This document shows positions 24,568-33,695 of a DNA stretch of 64,000 bases, piece by piece (positions within the stretch are counted from its first letter, which is position 1; each line of letters opens with the position of its first letter). Where the stretch lies: assembly GCA_011392765.1 (NCBI GenBank), contig WYCW01000003.1, positions 416,465-480,464 on the forward strand, in the 5' to 3' direction. The stretch comes from Candidatus Thiosymbion ectosymbiont of Catanema sp. Cochon2018 (GTDB taxonomy: Bacteria; Pseudomonadota; Gammaproteobacteria; Chromatiales; Chromatiaceae). The notes under the pieces were generated by a model, which was given only the letters and a program-made list of their open reading frames with translations, did not search any database and had not been told where the DNA came from. The position numbers and the translations under genes are program-made.

Positions 24568-25941
24568 TTATTTGCATCTGTTCAGCTTGACATTCATCCC
24601 GGTCTTTCCACGTTCCGCCTTGGGTACCTTGGCGGCGGCTTCATCCAACTTTCCGACCCGGCTCGGCCAGCCGCCACCGATGGATTTGTTCACCTGGGCG
24701 TCGCCGAAACCACCGATCACGTCCTTGCCGCCGGCCACCAGATCCGGCTCGTGTAGGGCGGCGAGGCCTTTCATGATCTCTGACGACTTCGACTTCGCTA
24801 GCTGTTTGGCTTGCACCTCCGACATACCTTGTTTGAGATAATCTTTACGGAAATTTTCAGCCAATTTTGCTTGTTCATCTCTTCTCAAGGCTTGTGTACT
24901 TTTCGATTTCCGGCCCAACCGCTTATAAGCCTCTCGCCCCTTGAGGTATTCATCCACGGTTATCCGGTTCAGGGCGTCTTCCTGGCGTTGGAGCTGGGTG
25001 TCGAATGCATCATGCTTGCCCTTGGGGATCTTCTTGCCAGCCTTGAAGCACTTGACTTCATGCTCCTTCATGCGCTTACCGGTAACCCGGACGCCGTCCT
25101 TGCCGGTCTTCTTAGTGGCTTCCTTGGTTCCCTTTTCCGCGGCTTCCTCGGCAGCCTCTTTGGCAGCCCTTTCGGCGGCCTTCTTGGAGGCCTTTTCGGC
25201 GGTTTCCTCGGCAATTTCTTTGGCGACCCTTTCGGCTACCTCCCCGGCCACCCGCTTGCCGGCCTTGGCCGCCATGAATCCGGCCTTGATACCGTCACCG
25301 ATGCCGGGGGCGGCGGCTACGGCAGAAAGGATGGCCATCCCCCGGTTGCCTTCGACGGCATAGATGCCGGCGTTGGCGAGGTCGGCGAAGATGCCCACGC
25401 CGGGAATGAACCCGAGCCCGTCCAGGGTGGTATGCACGCCTTCGGAAAGACGCGCCCACAGGCCCCGTTTTTCTTGCGCGGCCTGTTTTTCCTCGGGGGT
25501 CTCGGGAACCACCGGCGGGTTGGTGTCGCCGTCGGTGTTGGGGGCGCCGCCCCCCGGTCCCTGGTAGATGATACGACCGATGGTGTTGCCGTCGTTCATC
25601 TTACAGGGATCGCCATGGCGCACAACCGGCTTGCCGTTCACCCGGACCGTGGAGCTGCCTTTGGTCGGCTCGACGATCCCTTTGTGGGTCCCGGATACGA
25701 CCCCACCGGCCGTGCCGGCCTCGTCGCCGGTGACCCGGGAGATTTTGCTCTTGTCCTGAAGAAAAACCGGATCGCCACCGAACCGGACGTTGGGACTGGT
25801 GGCAAAGCTGTCGCTCAGGTCGGCCGTGATCATATAGGGCACCGGCACCAGGGTGCTGCCCACCGGCGTCAGGCACACGTCCGGGGTCAGGCTGACGGCG
25901 ATGAATTTACCCGATTTACGCGCGCCTTCCTGATCCGCCAT
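24568..25941 (-). CDS. PAAR (DUF4150)-Ntox15 DNase effector
   Basis: 457 residues. Residues about 10-130 form a PAAR-like DUF4150 domain (VCLTPVGSTLVPVPYMITAD; VRVNGKPVVRHGDPCKMNDG) that would sit on the VgrG tip of a type VI secretion spike. Next come a pre-toxin hydrophobic segment (LDGLGFIPGVGIFADLANAG, about 175-215) and an Ala/Lys/Glu-rich coiled linker (about 230-280). The C-terminal Ntox15 toxin (about 290-445) has the catalytic HxxD motif as ALHEPDLVAGGKD and the ending DAQVNKSIGGGWPSRV. Agrobacterium Tde effectors with this domain degrade DNA. The immunity gene follows and a DUF2169 gene precedes it, a familiar T6SS cargo arrangement. No T6SS structural genes are in the window. Confidence 0.92.
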   Translation of the reverse strand: MADQEGARKSGKFIAVSLTPDVCLTPVGSTLVPVPYMITADLSDSFATSPNVRFGGDPVFLQDKSKISRVTGDEAGTAGGVVSGTHKGIVEPTKGSSTVRVNGKPVVRHGDPCKMNDGNTIGRIIYQGPGGGAPNTDGDTNPPVVPETPEEKQAAQEKRGLWARLSEGVHTTLDGLGFIPGVGIFADLANAGIYAVEGNRGMAILSAVAAAPGIGDGIKAGFMAAKAGKRVAGEVAERVAKEIAEETAEKASKKAAERAAKEAAEEAAEKGTKEATKKTGKDGVRVTGKRMKEHEVKCFKAGKKIPKGKHDAFDTQLQRQEDALNRITVDEYLKGREAYKRLGRKSKSTQALRRDEQAKLAENFRKDYLKQGMSEVQAKQLAKSKSSEIMKGLAALHEPDLVAGGKDVIGGFGDAQVNKSIGGGWPSRVGKLDEAAAKVPKAERGKTGMNVKLNRCK

Positions 25942-25964
25942 GGTGGGTCTCGTGGGGCAGGTGC

Positions 25965-26790
25965 TCAGGTCCGCGGCCGGGTGGGCAGGCGCGATTCCAG
26001 TATCCGCACGGGCGGTTCGGCCAGGATGGTGGCCCGCCAGACCAAGCTCAGGTGCCGGTCATCGGGTGCTATGAACAAGGTGTCCAAGTTGGCAGGTGCC
26101 TCCTTGACGTCGCCGTTTTCGTAGCGCACCAGCACCAAGGGTAAAAATCCGGGCAGACGGAAGGCGAACCGACCCTCGGGTGTCAGGTTGTAGAGCTCGA
26201 TTTTTTCATCGCCGACCGGATAGGGGATTTGCAGGTCGGGGTGGGCGCAGTTCCAGAAGCCGTAATCGAAATCTTCGGGCAGGTTGGGCCAGCGGCCCGC
26301 CTGCCAGGATGCGTCGAAGGTGCCGGCTAGCCTTAAGCGCGGGAGCCAGGTCTTGCCGATGGGACCTGCGCCTTGGACCTTCAATGGGCGACCGAAGGGG
26401 GGCTGGATATCCTCGACCGCAAGGATCTGCGGGACGGGCACTTGGCCGCGACGCTTGGCCTCTTCATGGGTTCCGGGGGGCCAGTAGCCCAGACCCAGAG
26501 GGTTGTGGGGGCAGTGGTCGGTGCGTTCCCTGCCGGTCTCGGGATCATAGCGGGTAACCTGGCCGCCGTAGGCGTATTCGTAGCGCAGGGGCAGGTTTGC
26601 GATGGGCTCGGGCGGCGTGGCTTTCCAGCCTCCGAGCAGCTTACGCTGCCACCGACGCGGGCCGGTGACCAGCAGCCGTTTCCGATCGGTACCCACCCGG
26701 ATGTCGACCGGCCAGCCCGTGGCCGGCGTGCCCTTGGGGGCATAGGCCGTGGCCTTCAGGATGATATCGCAGCGGGGTTCGCTGCCTTCT
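25965..26790 (-). pseudogene. DUF2169 protein, N-terminally truncated
   Basis: The sequence from about 26790 reads SEPRCDIILKATAYAPKGTP and continues through VDIRVGTDRKRLLVTGPRRW to the C-terminus. The DUF2169 domain normally begins 40-60 residues earlier, and here the 5' end is cut by the repeat block starting near 26800. A GTG at 26696 could start a shorter product of 243 residues. DUF2169 proteins accompany PAAR effectors in T6SS clusters and are thought to help load or fold them. The stop lies 23 bases before the effector start, so the two formed an operon that may have lost its original promoter. Confidence 0.8.
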
Positions 26791-27080
26791 CCCCCTTGTT
26801 ATACTACGGTCTTGCCGGGCGTGTAGATGCGGTGAGCGCGGTATACCGTAGCAGGATTACACCAATCCTGACCGCGAACCGCATCAATGAGCAGGCAGCC
26901 GGCGACTGGAGGCCCGGTCGGTGGGCACAGCCCACCCTACGGTCGCGCCGGAGGTGGAGGACAGTAACAGTCCGGAATCCATAAAGAGCCAAAAGAATTC
27001 CCACCGCCGATCTCCACCGCGATCAGCCCGGTAGCTGGTGAGCGATTGTTCAGGAAGGTTCCCGCCCAGGCCACCTTCCC
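26791..27080. repeat. Dispersed repeats that truncate the DUF2169 gene
   Basis: Positions 26829-26890 are a copy of the GGTGAGCGCGGTATACCGTA repeat family (others near 35622-35703, inverted, and 40890-40950). Positions 27029-27068 duplicate the GGTAGCTGGTGAGCGATTGT stretch of 11839-11875. No gene is seen here. Confidence 0.65.
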
Positions 27081-27503
27081 TCAAGTTCTACCTTGGCTAT
27101 ATTCGCTCTTGGAGCCGGTCTGATCCCACGCGAAGGTGCAGTCGAGGTGGGAGAGGACGGAGACCAACCCGCGCTCACCGCCTTCGACCATGACGGCGAT
27201 GGGGGCCCGCTTGCCGAACTGGCGGTTGCCTCGCTTGACCCACATGGACCGCATCTCGGGATTGCGGGGGAAGTAGGTGTGTAGTGCCTCTTCGATACGC
27301 ATGAGGTAGGCTACCCGCCGGTTGACGTCCGGGTCGTCCGGGAGTGGCACGTCTTCCCGGAAGCGGGACACCGCGCGCACCTTGACCGTTTCCGGCAGGT
27401 GCAGGATTTTGAGGATGTCCCCTGCTCTCAGGCCCCAGCCGTCGAGTAGCTCCATGGTCCGGCGGGTCAGCAGCAGGCGTTCTTCAGCAGTCATGGTGTT
27501 CAT
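27081..27503 (-). CDS. Orphan Xre/MbcA/ParS-type antitoxin-like protein
   Basis: A 140-residue protein. The N-terminal half (TMELLDGWGLRAGDILKILH) looks like the helix-turn-helix-like part of Xre-MbcA-ParS antitoxins. The C-terminal half, with EALHTYFPRNPEMRSMWVKR followed by NRQFGKRAPIAVMVEGGERGL, matches the toxin-binding (DUF2384) region with its typical G-x-x-P-I/L. Partner toxins are normally RES- or ParT-type ADP-ribosylating enzymes encoded next door; none is found here, since the flanks are a repeat block and spoT. It may be a solitary regulator or the remains of a pair. The ATG at 27491 (second Met of MNTM) is an alternative start. Confidence 0.7.
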   Translation of the reverse strand: MNTMTAEERLLLTRRTMELLDGWGLRAGDILKILHLPETVKVRAVSRFREDVPLPDDPDVNRRVAYLMRIEEALHTYFPRNPEMRSMWVKRGNRQFGKRAPIAVMVEGGERGLVSVLSHLDCTFAWDQTGSKSEYSQGRT

Positions 27504-27531
27504 TGGCGGTTCTTGGTCTATTTACGAGGTA

Positions 27532-29682
27532 CTAACGCGGAACCCGGGAGATCCGCATGACCAGCGGAATTGCCCGCAGATGGCGGATAATCTGGGCCAG
27601 GTGTCGGCGGCCCTGTACCGTGAGCAGGAAATCCAGGGTAGCACTCATTCCGTCTTTCTCCGAGGACCGGACGTTTTCAATGTTGGAGCCCATATCGGCG
27701 ATGGCGGTGGCCACCGTGGCCAAGATGCCGCGGCGGTTGCCTACTTCGACTCGAATCCCGGTAGAAAAATCGACGCCGGATTCGGCCGCCCATTCCACGT
27801 CCAGCCACTTGTCTCCCTGGCTCTGGAAATCCCCCAGGTTGCGGCACTCCCGGCGGTGGACCACGATCCCTCTGCCGGGATTGAACAGCCCCACGATGTC
27901 GTCACCCGGGATAGGTCTGCAGCAGCGGGCGAAATTGACCACCATCCCTTCCGTTCCCTGGATGGGGAAGCGGTGCACCCGTCCGGCTTTCTGCCCCGGT
28001 CGCGCTTTCTCGATGGCCTCATCGCCACTGTCCGCGGCAAGCCGGCGCGCCACCAGGGCCGACATCCGGTTACCGAGCCCGATATCGACGAGCAGCTGGG
28101 CGGCGGAAGTCAAGTTGGAGGCGTTCAGATAGGCCTGCAGGCGTTCTCGATGCAGGTGCTGCCAGTCCAGACCAAAGCCCTTGAGCTCTGCATCGAGCAG
28201 GCGTCGTCCTAAGTCCTCGGCCTCTCGACGCTGCAGGTTCTTGAGATAGGCGCGCACGTTCGCGCGCGCCTTGCCGGTAACCACGAACTTGAGCCAGGCC
28301 GGGTTCGGCGTGGCCCCGGGGGCATTGATGATTTCCACCGTCTGGCCGCTGTACAGCACGCTGCGCAGGGGTGCCAGGCACCGGTCGATACGTGCCGCCA
28401 CGCAGGTGTTGCCCACATCGGAGTGGATGGCGTAGGCAAAGTCCACCACCGTGGCCCCCTGCGGCAATACCAGAATGCGCCCGCGGGGCGTGAAGACATA
28501 GACCTCGTCCGGGAACAGGTCGATCTTGACGTGCTCGAGAAATTCCACCGAATCCCCATACCCGCGTTGCATCTCCAGTAGGTTCTGCAACCAATCCGCC
28601 GCCAGGGCTTGGGGATTGCCGCCGCCGTTATTGTCCGACTTGTACATCCAATGGGCGGCGATACCACTGGTGGCGATACGCTCCATGTCCTCGGTGCGGA
28701 TCTGGATCTCGAGCGGCAGCCCCTGGGGGCCGAGCAGCACGGTATGCAGGGATTGATAGCCGTTCGACTTCGGAATGGCGATGTAGTCCTTGAACCTCCC
28801 CGGCATCGGTTTGTAGAGGTTGTGTACCAAGCCCAACACCCGATAACAGGTGTCCGCCCGGTCGACAATCACGCGAAAGGCAAAGAGATCCACCACTTCG
28901 GAAAAGGGGAGCTTTTTATCCCGCATCTTGCGGTAGATGCTGTAGATATGCTTGCGACGGCCGATCACGGTAGCCGGGATACCTTCCTGGTCCAACCGTT
29001 CCTGCAGTGCCGTTTCCGGGTTTTCCGTCAGTTCGGTGCGGGCACCGCGTGCGCGTTTCACGGCCTGCGCCAGGATGCGGTGGCGCCACGGCCAATAGTG
29101 GGCAAAGCTCAAATCTTCGAGCTCCACGCGGATGTCGTAGAGTCCCAGACGGTTGGCGATGGGGGCGTAGATTTCCAAGGTCTCCCGGGACACGCGGCGA
29201 CAGGTAGCGGGCACCATGACGCCCAAGGTGCGCATGTTGTGCAGGCGGTCCGCGAGCTTGATCAGGATGACCCGGATGTCCTTGGTCATGGCCAGCATCA
29301 TCTTGCGAAAGCTGGCCGCCTGCGCCTCTTCTCGGGACTTGAAGTCGATCTGGGTGAGCTTGCTGACGCCGTCGACCAGATCCGCGATCTCCTCGTCGAA
29401 GACCGCAGCGAGCTGATCCCTGGCCGTGGCCGTGTCTTCGATCACATCGTGGAGCAGGGCGGCCATGAGGCATTTGTAGTCCATGCGCATGTCCGCCAGT
29501 AAGCGGGCCACCGCGATGGGGTGATAGATGTAGGGCTCGCCGGACTTGCGCCACTGCCCCTCGTGGGCCTCGGCACCGAACAGATAGGCGCGGTAGACTT
29601 CCCGGATCTGCTCTGCGGGAAGATAGGAATCAAGGAAGGCGCACAGGTCGCTGATCAGGAAGCGGGGCTTATCCACCGTCAC
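27532..29682 (-). CDS. SpoT, bifunctional (p)ppGpp synthase/hydrolase
   Basis: About 716 residues from a GTG at 29682 (AAGG 6-10 bases upstream; the open frame continues to 29841, but conserved sequence starts at DKPRFLISDLC). Domains in order: an HD hydrolase (YIYHPIAVARLLADMRMDYK, LLHDVIEDT), a RelA/SpoT synthetase (KDYIAIPKSNGYQSLHTVLL with the Y-Q-S-L-H signature), a TGS domain (DEVYVFTPRGRILVLPQGAT), a helical/zinc-finger part (GMVVNFARCCRPIPGDDIVG), and a C-terminal ACT domain. An intact HD motif means that it can degrade (p)ppGpp, so it sets stringent-response levels. It lies downstream of rpoZ as in other gammaproteobacteria. Confidence 0.96.
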   Translation of the reverse strand: MTVDKPRFLISDLCAFLDSYLPAEQIREVYRAYLFGAEAHEGQWRKSGEPYIYHPIAVARLLADMRMDYKCLMAALLHDVIEDTATARDQLAAVFDEEIADLVDGVSKLTQIDFKSREEAQAASFRKMMLAMTKDIRVILIKLADRLHNMRTLGVMVPATCRRVSRETLEIYAPIANRLGLYDIRVELEDLSFAHYWPWRHRILAQAVKRARGARTELTENPETALQERLDQEGIPATVIGRRKHIYSIYRKMRDKKLPFSEVVDLFAFRVIVDRADTCYRVLGLVHNLYKPMPGRFKDYIAIPKSNGYQSLHTVLLGPQGLPLEIQIRTEDMERIATSGIAAHWMYKSDNNGGGNPQALAADWLQNLLEMQRGYGDSVEFLEHVKIDLFPDEVYVFTPRGRILVLPQGATVVDFAYAIHSDVGNTCVAARIDRCLAPLRSVLYSGQTVEIINAPGATPNPAWLKFVVTGKARANVRAYLKNLQRREAEDLGRRLLDAELKGFGLDWQHLHRERLQAYLNASNLTSAAQLLVDIGLGNRMSALVARRLAADSGDEAIEKARPGQKAGRVHRFPIQGTEGMVVNFARCCRPIPGDDIVGLFNPGRGIVVHRRECRNLGDFQSQGDKWLDVEWAAESGVDFSTGIRVEVGNRRGILATVATAIADMGSNIENVRSSEKDGMSATLDFLLTVQGRRHLAQIIRHLRAIPLVMRISRVPR

Positions 29683-29809
29683 GGCAGCCTTGCCTGGGAA
29701 CGCAACCGACTGCAACCACCGCGGGATCGCCCACAGACGACTTCGCGCGGCAACTTTCGGTAGCAGCTGAAATGTCAAGAGTTCTCGGCGCAAACGGTAC
29801 GGGCGGTGC

Positions 29810-30097
29810 CTATTCGGGCACCTCCCGTCGTGGATGCGCATTCAGTTCCTCGGCAAGCGCCCGTTCCAGGGACTTGGCGGTGTCCGCTTCCTGCTGCTCC
29901 GGGGTAGCGATGGACTCCGCACTCAACACCTTCGCGGCGATCTCACGCAGGGCCATGACCGTAGGCCGGTCGTTTTGCCAGGGCAGCAGGGGCTCGGCAC
30001 CACCGGCCAATTGCCGTGCCCGCCTGGTTGCCAGCAGGACCAGATCGAATCGGTTGTCCACATGATCGAGACAGTCCTCTACGGTGATACGCGCCAT
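29810..30097 (-). CDS. RpoZ, RNA polymerase omega subunit
   Basis: A 95-residue protein starting [20 protein letters not shown] with GGAG 9 bases upstream. The conserved [12 protein letters not shown] and [11 protein letters not shown] segments identify omega, which helps fold and assemble the beta' subunit and is needed for ppGpp response. The gene order rpoZ-spoT (127 bases apart, same strand) is the usual gammaproteobacterial one. The usual upstream neighbour gmk is replaced by an SH3-domain gene. Confidence 0.95.
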   Translation of the reverse strand: MARITVEDCLDHVDNRFDLVLLATRRARQLAGGAEPLLPWQNDRPTVMALREIAAKVLSAESIATPEQQEADTAKSLERALAEELNAHPRREVPE

Positions 30098-30159
30098 TTG
30101 ATGATGCTCCGAAGTTACAAAGTACGGCAGTACCGGAATACCGATTTCCGGCCATTGTC

Positions 30160-30828
30160 TCAGCCCCCCGCCCAAGAGTCCTTACGGCGGCGGAAGCTCA
30201 GGTGGGGCAAAATGAGACCGATGAGGATCGAGCCGGTAACCACGCCGGCACCGATCAGGAACCAGCGCTGGTTCGTTGCATTCTTTTTGTCCCGATTCTT
30301 TTGCTCTAACTCGGCTACCTGCAGGGTCAGTTCCGCCACGCGCTTGCGCAGGTCCGAACGTTCCTCGGTGACGCGCACAATGTCGGCGGAGGCGTACTTG
30401 ATAGCGGCAAGCTCCTCCTCCAGTTGCTCTTTTTGCTGTTCCAGCGATTCTTTCTCGGTTTTGAGCTTTCCGTATGCCGATTGGAGCTCGGTGAGCTTCA
30501 TGGCCAGCTGATCCGGCGCCTGCTGGAATTCCGCCAGGCGGGTCTCCATCGCAGCCAACTGTTCACGTGCCCCCGGTTCGTTCTGCAGTTGGCGGGTCAG
30601 TATGTACCCGACAGTTCCATCCTTGGTGCGAACCCGCGAGTAACCGGTCGCTCGGTTTACGCCCAATTCCTCTACCGCCTCGCCGCTCGTCAGGCTGCGG
30701 ATGATCTTGTATTTGGTGCCCTCGCCTTTCCGCAACATGATCTGGGCGATGTCGGTGATATAGCGGGTCTCGGCCAGGGCCTGACCAAGGCTGCAAAGGC
30801 AGACTAACAACAGGAGAAAACGTGTCAT
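30160..30828 (-). CDS. SH3-domain envelope protein (TIGR04211/YgiM-like)
   Basis: 222 residues from ATG 30828 with AGAGG 6 bases upstream. Signal peptide at residues 1-19 ([20 protein letters not shown]), a bacterial SH3 domain at about 20-90 ([40 protein letters not shown]), a long coiled coil at about 95-180, and a C-terminal membrane helix at about 190-212 ([20 protein letters not shown]) followed by a basic tail. This order matches the conserved gammaproteobacterial family of inner-membrane-anchored periplasmic SH3 proteins such as YgiM. Their exact role is unknown. Confidence 0.88.
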   Translation of the reverse strand: MTRFLLLLVCLCSLGQALAETRYITDIAQIMLRKGEGTKYKIIRSLTSGEAVEELGVNRATGYSRVRTKDGTVGYILTRQLQNEPGAREQLAAMETRLAEFQQAPDQLAMKLTELQSAYGKLKTEKESLEQQKEQLEEELAAIKYASADIVRVTEERSDLRKRVAELTLQVAELEQKNRDKKNATNQRWFLIGAGVVTGSILIGLILPHLSFRRRKDSWAGG

Positions 30829-30944
30829 GAAAAACCTCTGACGGATAAGGATCGCGGAGCACTGGTTTCGGATGCGGGTGAAAAACTCGAGGCACATGGC
30901 AGAAAACGGTAGACCGGATAGTGCATTATGTGATGGAAATCGCC

Positions 30945-31865
30945 TCAGTCCGAAAGCAGAAATTCCAGCAAGGCCTTCTGGGCGTGTAGTCGGTTCTCCG
31001 CCTCGTCCCACACTACCGATTGCGGACCATCGATGACCGCGGCCGTGACTTCCTCACCCCGATGGGCCGGCAGACAGTGCATGAACAAGGCGTCTCGGGC
31101 GGCACACCCCATCAGGGCCCCGTCCACCTTGAACCGGGCAAAAGCCTGCGCGCGCTGTTCCTGTTCCCGCTCCTTTCCCATGCTGGCCCAAACGTCGGTG
31201 ACCACGAGATCCGCGCCCTCCGCCGCCGCTGTTGCTTCCCGCACCAGGGTGCAACGATCCCCGGCCCCTGCGAGGATGGCGGGATCCGGACGGAATCCTT
31301 CCGGGCAAGCGATGCGCAACCGGAAATCGAACAGCCGGGCCGCATTCACGTAGGAATGACACACGTTGTTGCCGTCGCCGATCCAGGCTACCGTCCGTCC
31401 ACGGATGTTTCCACGATGCTCCTGGTAGGTCAACATATCGGCCAGCAGCTGGCAGGGGTGGAAGCGGTCGGTGAGACCGTTGATCACAGGCACCCGAGCG
31501 TAACGCGCAAAGCGCTCCAGCTTTTGCTGCTCGAAGGTACGGATCATCACCGCGTCGACCATGCGGGACAGCACCCGTGCACTGTCCTCGACCGGCTCAC
31601 CGCGGCCCAGCTGTGTGTCTCGCGGCGACAGAAACAGCGCGTGACCGCCGAGTTGGGTCATGCCGACTTCGAAGGAGACCCGGGTTCTGGTCGATGACTT
31701 CTCGAAGATCATGCCCAGAGTCCGGTTCTTCAGGGGCTCGAAATACTCGCCGTTGCGAACCTGACGCCTGAGTTCGGCGGCCCGCTGCAGTAGGGCCCGG
31801 GCCTCGTCCGGGGTGAGGTCCGGCAAGGTGAGGAAATGTCGTAACGGCTTGCCGACCGAATCCAT
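30945..31865 (-). CDS. ArgF, ornithine carbamoyltransferase
   Basis: 306 residues from ATG 31865, the usual length. It transfers the carbamoyl group from carbamoyl phosphate to ornithine to make citrulline in arginine synthesis. Signatures seen: the carbamoyl-phosphate loop [17 protein letters not shown] in [11 protein letters not shown], the ornithine-binding region [11 protein letters not shown], and the catalytic [12 protein letters not shown]. It starts 5 bases after the argD stop, forming an argD-argF operon. Confidence 0.97.
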   Translation of the reverse strand: MDSVGKPLRHFLTLPDLTPDEARALLQRAAELRRQVRNGEYFEPLKNRTLGMIFEKSSTRTRVSFEVGMTQLGGHALFLSPRDTQLGRGEPVEDSARVLSRMVDAVMIRTFEQQKLERFARYARVPVINGLTDRFHPCQLLADMLTYQEHRGNIRGRTVAWIGDGNNVCHSYVNAARLFDFRLRIACPEGFRPDPAILAGAGDRCTLVREATAAAEGADLVVTDVWASMGKEREQEQRAQAFARFKVDGALMGCAARDALFMHCLPAHRGEEVTAAVIDGPQSVVWDEAENRLHAQKALLEFLLSD

Positions 31866-31870
31866 AGGCG

Positions 31871-33073
31871 TCAGCCTCCCGGTGTGGTCGCGTCCATGGG
31901 TGATTGCAGAAAGCGCCGGATCAGCAGCGAGAGTTCCTGCAGCAACAGGTCCGCCTCCCGGCGTTCGAGTATCAATGGCGGCAGCAGGCGCACGACACGC
32001 TCCGCGGTCACGTTGATGAGCAACCCCACTGCAAGGGCTTGCCGGACCAGATCGCCGCAGGGCCGGTCGAGCTCGATGCCGATCATGAGTCCGCGCCCGC
32101 GGACCTCGAGTACGCCTTCGATTCCGCCCAGCGTGCGCTCGAAACCGGCGAGCAAATAGTCGCCCATTTGGGCGGCGCGGTCCGCCAAGCGGTCGCGCTG
32201 CAGGGTCTCGATCACGGCCTGAGCGACCCGACAAGCCAGCGGGCTACCGCCGAAAGTGGTGGCATGGGTGCCCGGCCCCAAGGCCTGTGCCGCCGCATCC
32301 CGGGCCAGGCAGGCGCCGACCGGAAAACCATTGCCGAGCCCCTTGGCCAGGGTGACCACATCGGGTCGGACGTCGCCGGCCTGACAGGACAAGAAGCGTC
32401 CGGTACGACCCATGCCGGTCTGTATCTCGTCCAGCATGAGCAACCAGCCGTGGCGATCACACAGGGCGCGCAGTCGGTCGAGATAGTCCCCGGCGGGGAT
32501 ACTGATTCCACCCTCGCCCTGGATCGGTTCTACCAGGATAGCGACGATATCGGGACAATTGGCGGCTGCGGTCTCCACCGCTTCCGGATCGTCGTAAGGG
32601 ACCCGCACGAACCCCTGCACCAGGGGCTCGAAGCCCGCTTGTATCTTACGGTTTCCGGTAGCGCTCAAGGTAGCCAGGGTGCGGCCATGGAAGCTCGCCT
32701 CCATCACCAGGACGGCGGGTTGCCTGATACCTCGATTGCGGGCGTGGAGGCGGGCGATCTTGATGGCCGCTTCGTTGGCCTCCGCGCCCGAGTTGCAGAA
32801 GAACACCTTGTCCATACCCGCGAGTGCGGTCAATGTCTCCCCCAGGGTCTCCTGCAGGCCGATCCGGTACAGGTTCGAGGTGTGGATAAGCGCCCCGGCC
32901 TGCTCGCACAGGGCCTGGCGCACCGCGGGATGGGCGTGGCCCAAGCCGCACACGGCGATGCCCGACAGGGCATCGAGATAACGCTTGCCGGCGACATCCC
33001 AAAGCCAGACGCCCTCGCCGCGAGCAAAGGTGACCGGAAGTCGGTTATAAGTAGCCATCAAGGGCTCGCCCAT
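31871..33073 (-). CDS. ArgD, acetylornithine aminotransferase
   Basis: 400 residues from ATG 33073 (GGAGG 9 bases upstream; an ATG at 33058 is possible). A class III PLP-dependent aminotransferase converting N-acetylglutamate semialdehyde to N-acetylornithine. Seen: [17 protein letters not shown] for PLP phosphate, the [14 protein letters not shown] segment, [14 protein letters not shown] for the ring Asp, and the Schiff-base lysine in [13 protein letters not shown]. Upstream lies a hairpin followed by a T run, which may attenuate the operon. Confidence 0.96.
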   Translation of the reverse strand: MGEPLMATYNRLPVTFARGEGVWLWDVAGKRYLDALSGIAVCGLGHAHPAVRQALCEQAGALIHTSNLYRIGLQETLGETLTALAGMDKVFFCNSGAEANEAAIKIARLHARNRGIRQPAVLVMEASFHGRTLATLSATGNRKIQAGFEPLVQGFVRVPYDDPEAVETAAANCPDIVAILVEPIQGEGGISIPAGDYLDRLRALCDRHGWLLMLDEIQTGMGRTGRFLSCQAGDVRPDVVTLAKGLGNGFPVGACLARDAAAQALGPGTHATTFGGSPLACRVAQAVIETLQRDRLADRAAQMGDYLLAGFERTLGGIEGVLEVRGRGLMIGIELDRPCGDLVRQALAVGLLINVTAERVVRLLPPLILERREADLLLQELSLLIRRFLQSPMDATTPGG

Positions 33074-33093
33074 ACACGAACGCCTCCTCCCTC

Positions 33094-33134
33094 AAAAAAC
33101 AAGAGGCGGCTCCACTCGGACGGGAAACCGCCTC
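33094..33134 (-). terminator. Intrinsic terminator-like hairpin just upstream of argD
   Basis: On the minus strand, GAGGCGG (33134-33128) pairs with CCGCCTC (33109-33103) across an 18-base loop and is followed by TTG and six T (33099-33094). It lies only about 20 bases before the argD start and no gene ends upstream, so it may be a leader attenuator or the remnant terminator of a lost gene. Confidence 0.55.
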
Positions 33135-33192
33135 CAACTATCTATAAGACCTTTACCAAAATATGGCCTGAGATGCAAAATTCATCCATGCC

Positions 33193-33540
33193 AGCGAGGC
33201 CTTGCCTCAGACCGACGAGGCATGAAGACCCCAAAAGCCCCTCTCCCATAAGGCCCCATCTCCTACGCCCAACCAGCCGTTGAAGAGCCTGGGTAGGTCG
33301 AAATCGAAGTCGAAATCGGGATCGGTATCGGAATCTCGATTTCGATCCCGATACCGATACCGATACCGATACCGATTTTTGGGTTTTTACGACACCCTCT
33401 TCAGGGGGCAGGGGGCAGTTTTCAGGGGCAAACAACGGATACTACCTGCCCCCTGATAACTGACAACTGCCCCCTTGGGCGTGCACAAACCCGACTCATT
33501 AGATTATTTTGTTGTATTCCCATTTTACGTGGGTTAAATT
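33193..33540. repeat. Composite repeat, copy 1 (GACGAGGC block + GATCGG-type hexamer palindrome)
   Basis: A block of about 100 bases beginning AGCGAGGCCTTGCCTCAGAC is followed at about 33295-33375 by degenerate hexamers (TCGAAA, TCGGGA, TCGGTA) that turn into their complement (CCCGATACCGATACCGATAC), forming a long imperfect hairpin. The same composite occurs at 35420-35598 and 44653-44829. The next about 130 bases hold an inverted GGGGGCAG / CTGCCCCC pair (33413-33474) and a GACTCATT motif also found beside the other copies. No gene lies here. Confidence 0.75.
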
Positions 33541-33695
33541 CCATGATCCCTCCGGTCAATGACGATCAGGATGGATCGAAGAGGTCGGGCACGCTGGCAC
33601 CGGAGCACCGGCATCCCGCCGACAACCATTTGCCGCCAGGATGGCGGCGCTCCCAGCTTCGCTTAAAATCTACCACAAGCAAGAGGCCAGCAACC

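Noticed and set aside
24811-26124. 437-codon plus-strand frame opposite the PAAR-Ntox15 gene
   Set aside because: Only low-complexity Gly/Leu stretches; the minus strand encodes DUF4150 and Ntox15 motifs.
31904-33283. 459-codon plus-strand frame opposite argD
   Set aside because: A clear antisense shadow of argD.
33295-33375. Hexamer array considered as a CRISPR-like repeat
   Set aside because: Units are contiguous with no spacers and reverse into a palindrome; no cas genes nearby.
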